Shown: positions 41,002 to 50,268 of the stretch, piece by piece
Numbering within the stretch: position 1 is the stretch's first letter
Layout of the letters: each line of letters starts with the position of its first letter
Source of the DNA: Glaciihabitans tibetensis
GTDB lineage: Bacteria > Actinomycetota > Actinomycetes > Actinomycetales > Microbacteriaceae
Direction: 5' to 3'
DNA length: 64,000 nt
Assembly (NCBI RefSeq): GCF_003003265.1
Contig: NZ_PVTL01000008.1
Span: 62,001 to 126,000, forward strand
Notes under the pieces: model-generated
What the model was told of the DNA's origin: nothing
Seen by the model: only the letters and a program-made list of their open reading frames with translations
Databases searched by the model: none
Position numbers and translations under genes: made by a program

Positions 41002-41526
41002 ATGACGCGACCCGCCCGCGCCACCGGTGCCGCGCTGCGTCAGCGCAGACGAGAATCAATCGCCCACGGTGTCTACACTGCGGCCGGAGTATTCTTCGTA
41101 GTGGTGTGCATGCTCCCCGTCGCCATCGTGATGATCATCGGCCTGGCGACGGGAACCGCCCCGACTGAAGCACAGGGCGGCGTATTCGGAGTAGCCGACG
41201 GATACCCCGCGTTCAACCCGCAGTCCTGGCTGCTCTGGATTCCTGCAGCTGCCATGATCTTCCTCGCGATCTGGACAGTCCCCCTCCCCATGCGTTCAAG
41301 AGTGGGATCGGGTCGAGCCGCCCTGGCAAACACGTCGCTTGTGATGTTCTTGATCTCCCTTTCACTCGGCATCGCCTTTGAGGGTGCTCCGGGCATCAAC
41401 AATCAGGGGGTGTTTGCGGCCTTGATAATGGCGGTCGCGTTCGCTCTATTTCTGCTGCGGGCGGTCGCGGGATTAGTGCGCTTGGTACCGCGCGCGTGGC
41501 GCGAAACCGCTGTGGGCGAGGTCTGA
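41002..41526 (+). CDS. Cluster membrane module 2 (four predicted spans)
   Basis: A 174-residue membrane protein, a paralogue of the one at 39172 and of the N-terminal half of the next gene. Segments at about 25-50, 76-95, 105-125 and 132-152. Conserved landmarks: 'IGLATGTAPTEAQGGVFG', 'YPAFNPQSWLLWIPA', 'VPLPMR', 'FEGAPGI', and 'RLVPRAWRET' at the end. The first and second module copies are closer to the third than to each other in the acidic loop, suggesting local duplication. It starts 21 bases after soluble module 2 and stops five bases before the fusion gene. Confidence 0.7.
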   Translation: MTRPARATGAALRQRRRESIAHGVYTAAGVFFVVVCMLPVAIVMIIGLATGTAPTEAQGGVFGVADGYPAFNPQSWLLWIPAAAMIFLAIWTVPLPMRSRVGSGRAALANTSLVMFLISLSLGIAFEGAPGINNQGVFAALIMAVAFALFLLRAVAGLVRLVPRAWRETAVGEV

Positions 41527-41531
41527 CGGTC

Positions 41532-42683
41532 ATGGCGTTCACTCTGACTCGCGCCAAGGCACAGACGGTCACCGAGGTGCTCTTCGTGGGCGCGGCAGGG
41601 TTCTATTTTGTGGCACTTTTTGTTCCGCCGCTTGTGATCATGCTCATCGGGCTTTTCACGGGCACAGTGCCGACAGAAGCCCAGGGCGGCGTGTTCGGAT
41701 TCGCAGACTCCTACCCGGCGTTCGATCCCCAGTCGTGGCTCATGTGGGTTCCCGCGGTGGTCATGCTCTTCCTCTCCATCTGGACGATTCCCTTGCCGCT
41801 CGCGAAGTTCCCCAGCATCAGCCGCGCCTCGCTGCTGAACGCCACCGCGCTGATGTTCTTTTTCGGCCTGATTTTCAGCACCGCGTTTGTGGGTGCGCCC
41901 GGCATCGAGGGCGAATCGGTCGTTGCGGTCATGGCCTTCGTTGTGGCGTTTGCGCTTCTATTGCTGCGCGCAGTGCTCGGACTATTCCGACTGGTGCCCC
42001 TGTCATGGCGGGAGGCGGCACCCGCTTCCCGCAAGAGCAAGAGCAAGAGCAAGAGCAAGAGCAAGAGCAAGAGCAAGAGCAAGAGCAAGAGCACGAGCAC
42101 GAGCAAGAGCACGAGTGGGTCGAAGACCATTCACCTGGACTTTGACCGCGATGTGTGGCTGTACGCGCCGGAAACGTGGCCGTTCAACACGTTTGCAAAT
42201 GTCGACGAGTGGGCAGACACCACCGGCAGACTCTTTGCCGAGTCGGCCGGTGTGGACGCGAAGGTGGGCGAGGCGCTGGCTGCCACGGTCCGTTTCATCG
42301 CGGTGGACACTCCCGATGATGAGAGCCGCTTTATCTACATGGGCGACGCGTTCAACGAAGTGCTCTTTGTCAGCATTGTCCAGCTGGCGACTGACGAGTC
42401 GCTCTCCCTCGAAGACCTGGCGTTGGCGGACGACGCACCCGTCGCTCGCCCGACCGAAGTTTTGACCCTGCACTCCCGGGGCATGGGTGACGGCCTGCGG
42501 TCGTTGCGCTACGTCGACTCCGGCGACAACAGCCATTCCGTCATCGCTATCGCCCAGTACGCCTGGCGCGCAGACGGACTCGACGTGGTGATGATCGCCT
42601 CGAATTACAACGTGGAGAGCCTGCTTGGTCTCCTGCCGGTCATCGACGAGCTCGCGCTGTCGGTCTCGGTCGTCACCGTCTAA
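41532..42683 (+). CDS. Fusion of cluster membrane module 3 and soluble module 3 through a Lys-Ser linker
   Basis: A 383-residue protein joining both cluster modules. Residues 1-165 repeat the membrane module ('IGLFTGTVPTEAQGGVFGF', 'YPAFDPQSWLMWVPA', 'FVGAPGI', 'RLVPLSWRE'). Residues 168-195 are a (Lys-Ser)10 run and then Thr-Ser/Lys-Ser steps, encoded by a hexanucleotide array. Residues 198-383 repeat the soluble module of 40417 ('LDFDRDVWLYAPETWPF', 'YAWRADGLDVVMIAS'). It shows that the two modules act as a pair, with the soluble part tethered on the side of the basic linker, most likely the cytosol. It is the last gene of the operon. Confidence 0.75.
   Translation: MAFTLTRAKAQTVTEVLFVGAAGFYFVALFVPPLVIMLIGLFTGTVPTEAQGGVFGFADSYPAFDPQSWLMWVPAVVMLFLSIWTIPLPLAKFPSISRASLLNATALMFFFGLIFSTAFVGAPGIEGESVVAVMAFVVAFALLLLRAVLGLFRLVPLSWREAAPASRKSKSKSKSKSKSKSKSKSKSTSTSKSTSGSKTIHLDFDRDVWLYAPETWPFNTFANVDEWADTTGRLFAESAGVDAKVGEALAATVRFIAVDTPDDESRFIYMGDAFNEVLFVSIVQLATDESLSLEDLALADDAPVARPTEVLTLHSRGMGDGLRSLRYVDSGDNSHSVIAIAQYAWRADGLDVVMIASNYNVESLLGLLPVIDELALSVSVVTV
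42031..42114 (+). repeat. Hexanucleotide tandem array, 10 perfect and 4 imperfect units
   Basis: GCAAGA repeated ten times without change (42031-42090), then GCACGA, GCACGA, GCAAGA, GCACGA (42091-42114). It codes for the Lys-Ser/Thr-Ser linker of the fusion protein. Copy changes would alter linker length without shifting frame. Confidence 0.95.
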
Positions 42684-42695
42684 TCGATCGGTTAA

Positions 42696-42747
42696 CGTAC
42701 TCGACGACGTACCCACGAGCGGGGCACGTCGTCGAGAGTGCGTTTAT
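42696..42747 (+). terminator. Candidate terminator of the WXG100-linked operon
   Basis: TCGACGACGT (42701-42710) pairs exactly with ACGTCGTCGA (42726-42735) with GTACT/AGTGC flanking, followed by GTTTATT. It lies between the fusion gene and convergent aspS. Confidence 0.6.
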
Positions 42748-42774
42748 TGATGAAGGGGGATGCCGCGCCCGCAG

Positions 42775-44103
42775 TTAGGGCAGCAGGCGAGTCGGCCCGC
42801 GGAACAGGTAGGTCGCCTCGCGCAGGTTCGGCAGGTGCAGCATCAGCATCAGCACGCGGGACAGGCCCATGCCGAAACCACCGTGCGGCGGTACTCCGTA
42901 CCGGAAGAAGTCCAGGTAGAAGTCGAGCTCTTCCGGCTCGAGTCCCTTGTCCTTCGCCTGCTCGATCAGCACGTCGACGCGGTGCTCGCGCTGGGCGCCG
43001 GTAGAGATTTCCACCCCGTTGAAGATGAGGTCGTAGCTGTTGGTCAGCGCCGCGTCATCCGCATGCCTCATGTGATAAAACGGGCGGATGCTCGAGGCAT
43101 AGTCCGTCAGGAATACAAACTCGTGGCCGAAGGTCTCCTTGACGTAGGCCGCGATCTGGCGCTCGCCCTCGGGGTCCATGTCGTCGTCGGCGCGGGGCAC
43201 CTCGTAGCCACGCTCGGCGACGATGCGCTTGGCCTCCGCAAGGGGGATGCGAGGGAACGGCACGGTCGGAACCGTTACCTCGACGTCCCAGAGCGCGAGG
43301 ATCTCGGCGCCGTGCTTGTCCTTGACAGCCTGGAAGCCCGCGACGAGCAGCTCCTCGTGCAGTTTCATTACGTCTTCGTGGCTGTCGATCCAGCTGATCT
43401 CGGAGTCGACGCTGGTGAACTCCGTGGCGTGACGGCTGGTGAATGACGGGTCGGCGCGGAACGCGGGCCCAACTTCGAAGATCTTGCCGAAGCCGGCGGG
43501 CTGCGCCATCTGCTTGAAGAACTGGGGGCTCTGCGCGAGGTAGGCCTTGCCATCGAAGTAGTCGACCTCGAACAGCTCAGCCTTGGACTCGGAAGCGCTG
43601 GCCATGAGCTTCGGGGTGTGCAGTTCGATGAAGTCGTTTTCGACCCAGTAGGTGCGCCACGCGTGCTCGAGTGTGGTCTGGATCTTGAATATGAGGGCGT
43701 TCTTCGGTACGCGCAGGTCGAGGAAACGCCAGTCCATGCGCTTGTCGACGCCGCTGTCGTCGGCGATCGGGGTCTCGGGGATGGCGCGCGATGCAACGTC
43801 GATCGACTCGACCTTGATTTCGACGCCGCCGAGCTTCACGCGCTCGTCGTGCTTCAGCTCGCCGGAGACGGTGAGAAAGCTGCCCTGGCTGAGCGAGGAG
43901 ATCTCGTCGGCGATGGGGTCTTCTGCGGGGGTCTTGTCTTCGTTGAACAGTCGGGGGTGAACCAGCTGCACCGCGCCCGACTCGTCACGCAGTACAACGA
44001 ACTGCACCTTCTTCTGATCTCGGACCGTTTCAACCCATCCCGAGACGGAGATCGGCCCGTCGGTGGAAGCGGCAAGGTTCTTAATCAGGGTGCGTGTAGT
44101 CAC
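42775..44103 (-). CDS. aspS: Aspartyl-tRNA synthetase, archaeal/non-discriminating type
   Basis: A 442-residue class IIb synthetase. It has an N-terminal OB anticodon domain ('ISVSGWVETVRDQKKVQFVVLRDESGAVQLV') and class II motifs: motif 1 in 'LEHAWRTYWVENDFIELHTPKL', motif 2 'FEVGPAFRADPSFTSRHATEFTSVDSEISW' and motif 3 'GGFGMGLSRVLMLML'. The absence of the bacterial insertion domain and the short length identify the archaeal type; that type is often non-discriminating and charges tRNA-Asn as well, for use with GatCAB. Start GTG 44103 fits the family; the open frame to 44199 is not used. It is convergent with the fusion gene. Confidence 0.95.
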   Translation of the reverse strand: MTTRTLIKNLAASTDGPISVSGWVETVRDQKKVQFVVLRDESGAVQLVHPRLFNEDKTPAEDPIADEISSLSQGSFLTVSGELKHDERVKLGGVEIKVESIDVASRAIPETPIADDSGVDKRMDWRFLDLRVPKNALIFKIQTTLEHAWRTYWVENDFIELHTPKLMASASESKAELFEVDYFDGKAYLAQSPQFFKQMAQPAGFGKIFEVGPAFRADPSFTSRHATEFTSVDSEISWIDSHEDVMKLHEELLVAGFQAVKDKHGAEILALWDVEVTVPTVPFPRIPLAEAKRIVAERGYEVPRADDDMDPEGERQIAAYVKETFGHEFVFLTDYASSIRPFYHMRHADDAALTNSYDLIFNGVEISTGAQREHRVDVLIEQAKDKGLEPEELDFYLDFFRYGVPPHGGFGMGLSRVLMLMLHLPNLREATYLFRGPTRLLP

Positions 44104-44233
44104 GAGTGACGAGTTTAGTCGTGCGCGGCGATTCTTCCGCTGCGAGTGAGCACCATCAGTCCCGACCGCGTCGGTCCCGTCCACTCGAGCAGCGGGCAAC
44201 TTCTACGGACGTGCGAAAAGTACACTGGAAAGC

Positions 44234-44872
44234 GTGCCTGCCTCCCTCATTCATCTCGTCCGCCACGGCGAGGTCCACAATCCCACCAAGGTCCTGTACG
44301 GCCGCATCCCCGGGTTCGGGCTGAGCGAGCTCGGACACCGGATGGCGGCGGCTGCGGCCGAGTCCCTCGCCGGACACCCGATCACCCGCGTGTATGCCAG
44401 CCCGCTGCAGCGCGCGCAGGAGTCTGCAGAGCCCTGGGCGGCCGCGTTCGGCCTGCCGATCCACACCGAGGACCGCATCATCGAGCCGACCAACAAGTTC
44501 GAGGGGCAGAACTTCGAGTTTGGGCCGAAGGTGCTGACCCGCCCGAAGTCGTGGCCGTGGGTTCTCAACCCGCTCCGCCCGAGCTGGGGCGAGGCCTACG
44601 AGTCAATCGCGGCGCGCATGCTCGCTTCGATGGAGGATGCGTGGGATGCCACGGACTCAGGTGAAGTCGTCCTGGTCAGCCACCAGCTGCCCATCTGGAC
44701 AACGCACCGCAAACTCTCCGGCGCGAAGCTGTACCACGACCCCCGCAAACGACGCTGCACGCTCTCCAGCATCACCACCTTCGAGAAGCGCGATGGCCGC
44801 TTCGTTGAGGTTGACTATCAGGATCCTGCGCGAGAGTTGGCTCAGAACGCCACCGATCTGGGAGCAGTGTGA
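44234..44872 (+). CDS. Histidine phosphatase (phosphoglycerate-mutase-like), res operon first gene
   Basis: A 212-residue protein of the histidine phosphatase superfamily. The catalytic 'HLVRHGEVHNP' is at residues 7-17 (His11), with Arg in 'YASPLQRAQESA' near 55 and the second His in 'VVLVSHQLPIW' near 150. Its substrate is unknown. In actinobacteria this gene regularly precedes resA-ccdA-resB-resC, as here, and its stop overlaps the resA start by four bases. A role in cytochrome c maturation has not been shown; conservation of the order is the only hint. Confidence 0.9.
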   Translation: MPASLIHLVRHGEVHNPTKVLYGRIPGFGLSELGHRMAAAAAESLAGHPITRVYASPLQRAQESAEPWAAAFGLPIHTEDRIIEPTNKFEGQNFEFGPKVLTRPKSWPWVLNPLRPSWGEAYESIAARMLASMEDAWDATDSGEVVLVSHQLPIWTTHRKLSGAKLYHDPRKRRCTLSSITTFEKRDGRFVEVDYQDPARELAQNATDLGAV

Positions 44873-45534
44873 CCACAAGTACGAGGCAGCCGCGGGCTAG
44901 GCAGCACCCGCGGGCCGCGCGTCCGGCGCGCGCCGGACGCCGTTCGCGGGCCGTAGTTATAGGTGCCGCGATGCTCGCCGCGGTCGCGATGCTCGCTGGG
45001 TGCTCGAGCGACCCGCTCGCCGAGCAGTACGCCGACGGCACCGACACGAACTACATCTCCGGCGACGGCGTGTACAAGGAGTACGCGCCAGACGAGCGCG
45101 GCGAGCCGGTCAGCTTCGAGGGTGTGAGCGACGAGGGCGCCGCCATCTCGAGCGAGGACTACGCCGGCTCTGTCTACGTGGTCAACTTCTGGTACGCGGG
45201 CTGCCCGCCCTGCCGCCTCGAGGCCCCCGACCTGCAGCAGCTCTCGGTGGACAACGCGGAGGCCGGCGTCAACTTCCTCGGGGTGAACACCTACGACCAG
45301 GAAGCCACCTCGCAGGCCTTCGCCCGCAAGTTCGAGGTGACCTACCCGTCGATCCTCGACGCCAACGACGTCGCCGTGCAATTCGCGTTCGCCGAGAGTG
45401 TCGCGCCCAACGCCGTACCGACCACACTCGTGCTCGACCGCGAGGGACGGGTCGCCGCGCGGTGGTCTGGCCTGCTGTCCGAGCCGTCGATCCTGCAGTC
45501 CATGATCGATCGCGTGCTCGCCGAGGAGAGCTGA
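44869..45534 (+). CDS. resA: ResA/TlpA-like thiol-disulfide oxidoreductase, lipoprotein
   Basis: A 221-residue exported thioredoxin-fold protein that reduces the haem-binding cysteines of apocytochrome c. After a long basic N-terminus and a hydrophobic segment, the lipobox LAGC (residues 42-45) predicts lipid attachment at Cys45. The active site is 'FWYAGCPPCRLEAPDL' with Cys112-Pro-Pro-Cys115, and the cis-Pro loop is 'APNAVPTTLVLD'. GTG 44869 overlaps the phosphatase stop. CcdA, encoded directly after (no spacing), supplies its electrons. Confidence 0.93.
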   Translation: MTTSTRQPRARQHPRAARPARAGRRSRAVVIGAAMLAAVAMLAGCSSDPLAEQYADGTDTNYISGDGVYKEYAPDERGEPVSFEGVSDEGAAISSEDYAGSVYVVNFWYAGCPPCRLEAPDLQQLSVDNAEAGVNFLGVNTYDQEATSQAFARKFEVTYPSILDANDVAVQFAFAESVAPNAVPTTLVLDREGRVAARWSGLLSEPSILQSMIDRVLAEES

Positions 45535-46252
45535 GTGGGCTCGATCGGCGAGATCGTTCTCGACGGTAACTTCGCCCTGGCTCTCCCGATCGCGCTCCTC
45601 GCGGGGCTGGTCTCGTTCGCGTCCCCGTGCGTCCTCCCGCTCGTGCCGGGGTACCTCGGTTACATCGGCGGGTTCACCGGCGACGGCAAACCTCAGGACC
45701 GCCGCCGCCTGCTCGCCGGGGTTGGCCTGTTCATCCTCGGGTTCAGTCTCGTGTTCGTGGCCACCGGGGTGCTCTTCGGAACGGCCGGGCTGCTGCTGCG
45801 TTCCTGGCTCGACATCATCACCCCCATCGCCGGCGTGGTCATCATCGTTATGGGGCTGGTGTTCGTCGGCCAGTTCACCTTCCTGCAGCGCACGCTGAAA
45901 CCGCAGTGGACCGTGGCGACCGGCCTGGCCGGCGCCCCGCTGCTCGGTATCGTCTTCGCCATCGGCTGGACACCCTGCCTCGGCCCCGTGCTCATCGCCG
46001 TCAACGCGATCGTGTTCGACAACGGCGACCCCTGGCGTGGCGGCATCCTCGCTCTGGCGTACTGCATCGGGCTCGGGGTGCCGTTCCTCCTGGTTGCGCT
46101 CGGCGTCAGCTGGTTTGCCGGTTCGGTCGCGTTCCTCAAGCGCAACGTGCGTACCATCAACATCATCGGCGGGTCCGTGCTCGTCCTCATCGGTGTGCTG
46201 ATGGTCACCGGCCTCTGGCGCACCCTCATCTCAAGTTTTGGAGCGGTCATCA

Positions 46253-46275
<23 letters not shown>
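45535..46275 (+). CDS. ccdA: CcdA-type cytochrome c biogenesis membrane protein
   Basis: A 246-residue membrane protein with six spans that carries electrons from cytosolic thioredoxin to ResA. The two redox Cys are in 'GLVSFASPCVLPLVPGYLGYIGG' (span 1, near residue 33) and 'AIGWTPCLGPVLIAVNAIV' (span 4, near 147). The gene starts with GTG immediately after the resA stop; GAGGAGA lies at the end of resA. The C-terminal 23 bases overlap resB. Length is at the short end of the DsbD/CcdA group, as expected. Confidence 0.95.
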
Positions 46276-47938
<1,663 letters not shown>

Positions 47939-47967
47939 TTCGGGTCCCTCTGGCTTAAGATGACCCA

Positions 47968-48939
47968 ATGACCGCAACCCTTGTCACGTTCAGCCTGGTC
48001 GCGATTTGGTCGGCGATGGCCATGTACGCCCTTGCCTTTATCGCGTTTACCTTCGACCTCGCCCGCCGGGCCACCCCCGACGCGCTCAGCGTGCCCGCTT
48101 CGGTGTCTGCCGCGGCCACGCTCGAGGCGCGGGCGGCGGCGCGACGCGGCGGCACGGCAGTCATCGAACGCACCACCTCCGCGGTCGACGGCGCTATGCG
48201 GTCGACCAAGTGGATTCGTATCGCGATGGCCTTCACCGTCATCGCCTGGGTACTGCACGTCGGCGGAACGGTGCTTCGCGGTGCCGCAGCCGGGCGCGTG
48301 CCGTGGGCGAACATGTTCGAGTTCTCCCTCACCGCAACCGCGATTGTTGTGGGTGTGTTCCTCCTGGTGCAGTTCTGGCAGGACCTGCAGTTCCTCGGCG
48401 CCTATGTCACCGCCTTCACGCTGCTCCTGCTCGGAGTCGCAACGGTCAACTTCTACGTCGACGTGGTGCCGCTGCCCCCGGCACTCCAGTCGGCATGGCT
48501 GGTCATCCACGTCTTCGTAGCGAGCCTCGGCACCGGTTTCTTCGCGCTCGGCGCCGGACTGTCCATCGCCCAGCTCCTTCAGGCGGACGAGCGCAAGAAC
48601 AAGCTCCGCTTTTTGTCCACCCTTCCGGATGCCGTGCGCCTCGAGAATATGGCCTACCGCCTGATCGTCATCGGGTTCGTATTCTGGACGTTCACGCTCA
48701 TCGCCGGCGCGATTTGGGCTGAGCATGCCTGGGGTCGTTACTGGGGCTGGGACACCAAGGAGGTGTGGACGTTCATCATCTGGACGATCTTCGCCGGCTA
48801 CATTCACGCCCGCGCGACGCGCGGCTGGCGCGGCTCGCGAAGCGCGTGGCTGGCGATCATCGGGTTTGTCGCCGTGATCTTCAACTTCACGATCGTGAAC
48901 CTGTTCTTCAAGGGTCTACACGCCTACAGCGGCCTCTAG
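47968..48939 (+). CDS. ccsB: CcsA/ResC-type cytochrome c biogenesis protein
   Basis: A 323-residue membrane protein that presents haem at the outer face, with about eight spans. The haem-handling Trp-rich motif is 'WGRYWGWDTKEVWTFIIW' near residues 252-270, flanked by the conserved His in 'VIHVFVAS' and 'YIHARATRG'. With ResB it forms the cytochrome c synthase. It is the last gene of the operon; its 3' end overlaps the convergent glycosyltransferase gene by 24 bases. Confidence 0.95.
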   Translation: MTATLVTFSLVAIWSAMAMYALAFIAFTFDLARRATPDALSVPASVSAAATLEARAAARRGGTAVIERTTSAVDGAMRSTKWIRIAMAFTVIAWVLHVGGTVLRGAAAGRVPWANMFEFSLTATAIVVGVFLLVQFWQDLQFLGAYVTAFTLLLLGVATVNFYVDVVPLPPALQSAWLVIHVFVASLGTGFFALGAGLSIAQLLQADERKNKLRFLSTLPDAVRLENMAYRLIVIGFVFWTFTLIAGAIWAEHAWGRYWGWDTKEVWTFIIWTIFAGYIHARATRGWRGSRSAWLAIIGFVAVIFNFTIVNLFFKGLHAYSGL

Positions 48940-50268
48940 ACCCGCGGAAGGTTCTGCGCCCGCCGGCGCCCACTCCTTCATCTTGCGCCGGCTGCGCAGA
49001 TAGGCGAGCGGTCCCCGAGGGTACGCACGCATTTCGCGGGTCATCAGTTCGCGCGGAAAGTGCGGGTCGAGTGCGGCAGGCTCGTGCGCGGCAGGCTCCT
49101 GTGCACGCAGCTTCTCCGCATTCTGGCGGCGCATCCGGAAGAACGCGCTGGGCACGCCCGCCGCCAGCGCGGCCACGTGACGTCGGTCGTGGATGAGGAG
49201 TGACGTCAGCATCGCGGTGAAACCTATCCCGTTGCCGTGCATCTGGCTGAGCAGCTCGTCCAACTCCCGGCGGTGGCGGTGATGCACCACGGAAGACGGC
49301 TCGTAGCCGATCCGGCCGCCGTTCCACAGCAGAGAAATGACGGTCGCGAGGTCTTCCCCGCCCCGCGCGGGAGTTCCGGTGCCGAGCGCGAGGTCGAATC
49401 CGCCGAGCCGCTCGAGGGCGCTGCGACGATAGGTCATGTTGGCGCCCGTGGCGAAAGCGCCCGCGCCGTACACGGAGAATTCACGGACGCTCTCGCCGGC
49501 CGTGTTCCATACGGTCATCACGGAGTTGCGAAGCAGCCCGGACTGGCCAGGGCGGGCCTGTACGCTCAGCGGGGCAAAAATTCGTTCGCTGTAGAAACCA
49601 CCGTAATAGCGCTCGAAGTAGATCTGCGCTGGCCGCTCCAGCTCGGCGGGGAGAACCAGCCCGGTGACCGCGTCGAGCTCCGGTTCGCGCACGTAGCGAC
49701 TTCCGATCGCCCGAAGCCAGTCGGGTTCGACACGCACGTCGTCATCGGTGAACGCGACGACGTCGCCCGTGGCCGCCGCAAGACCGGCGTTGCGTGCCGA
49801 GGAAATTCCGGGGCGCTCCGCGCGCACGATCCGCAGTCGGGGTTCTGTCGCGACCAGTGCAGGCAGGGGATCCGGGTGGGGAATCGAGCGGCGGTTGTCG
49901 ACGAGGAGAAACTCGACCCGAGGGTACTCGAGAGCGGTGAACGCCTTGAGTAGGACGACCAGATCGTCCGGGCGTTCGAACATCGTGGGCACGACCACCG
50001 AGATCGAGGGAAGCGCGGCGTCGGGCACGGCCTCCGGGGTCTCGACCGATTGCGTGTCCGCCCGCAGAGCCTCGAGTTGCGCACGCACGACCGCCGGATC
50101 CTGCCCGAGGTCGACGGTCACCGAACCGCACGGAACGCCGTGCCGCCACCCGATCACCATTGCAGCGCGGTAGCGTTCGTCGGCGCTGAGCGTCGGGAGG
50201 GGGTCGTCGAGATCGATCTGCACGATCCTGGTCGGTCCGGGGGCTGGGCTGGATGTCGCTGTGGTCAC
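48916..50268 (-). CDS. Family 2 glycosyltransferase
   Basis: A 450-residue enzyme. Residues about 1-75 form an N-terminal segment ('IVQIDLDDPLPTLSADERYRAAMVIGWRHGVPCGSV') seen in some actinobacterial GT2s; the GT-A core follows: 'SISVVVPTMFERPDDLVVLL', 'VEFLLVDNR', 'GISSARNAGLAAATGDVVAFTDDDVRVEPDWL' with the metal-binding DDD, and 'GANMTYRRSALERLGGFD' with 'GGEDLAT' as acceptor/base region. The product sugar is unknown. GTG 50268 has AAGGAG and overlaps the stop of the upstream GT14-flippase gene by four bases, so the two work in one surface-glycan pathway. Confidence 0.9.
   Translation of the reverse strand: MTTATSSPAPGPTRIVQIDLDDPLPTLSADERYRAAMVIGWRHGVPCGSVTVDLGQDPAVVRAQLEALRADTQSVETPEAVPDAALPSISVVVPTMFERPDDLVVLLKAFTALEYPRVEFLLVDNRRSIPHPDPLPALVATEPRLRIVRAERPGISSARNAGLAAATGDVVAFTDDDVRVEPDWLRAIGSRYVREPELDAVTGLVLPAELERPAQIYFERYYGGFYSERIFAPLSVQARPGQSGLLRNSVMTVWNTAGESVREFSVYGAGAFATGANMTYRRSALERLGGFDLALGTGTPARGGEDLATVISLLWNGGRIGYEPSSVVHHRHRRELDELLSQMHGNGIGFTAMLTSLLIHDRRHVAALAAGVPSAFFRMRRQNAEKLRAQEPAAHEPAALDPHFPRELMTREMRAYPRGPLAYLRSRRKMKEWAPAGAEPSAGLEAAVGV

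Noticed and set aside
42031..42114. Phase-variable on/off switch by repeat slippage
   Set aside because: The unit is six bases, so copy changes keep the frame; it can vary linker length but cannot switch the gene off by frameshift.
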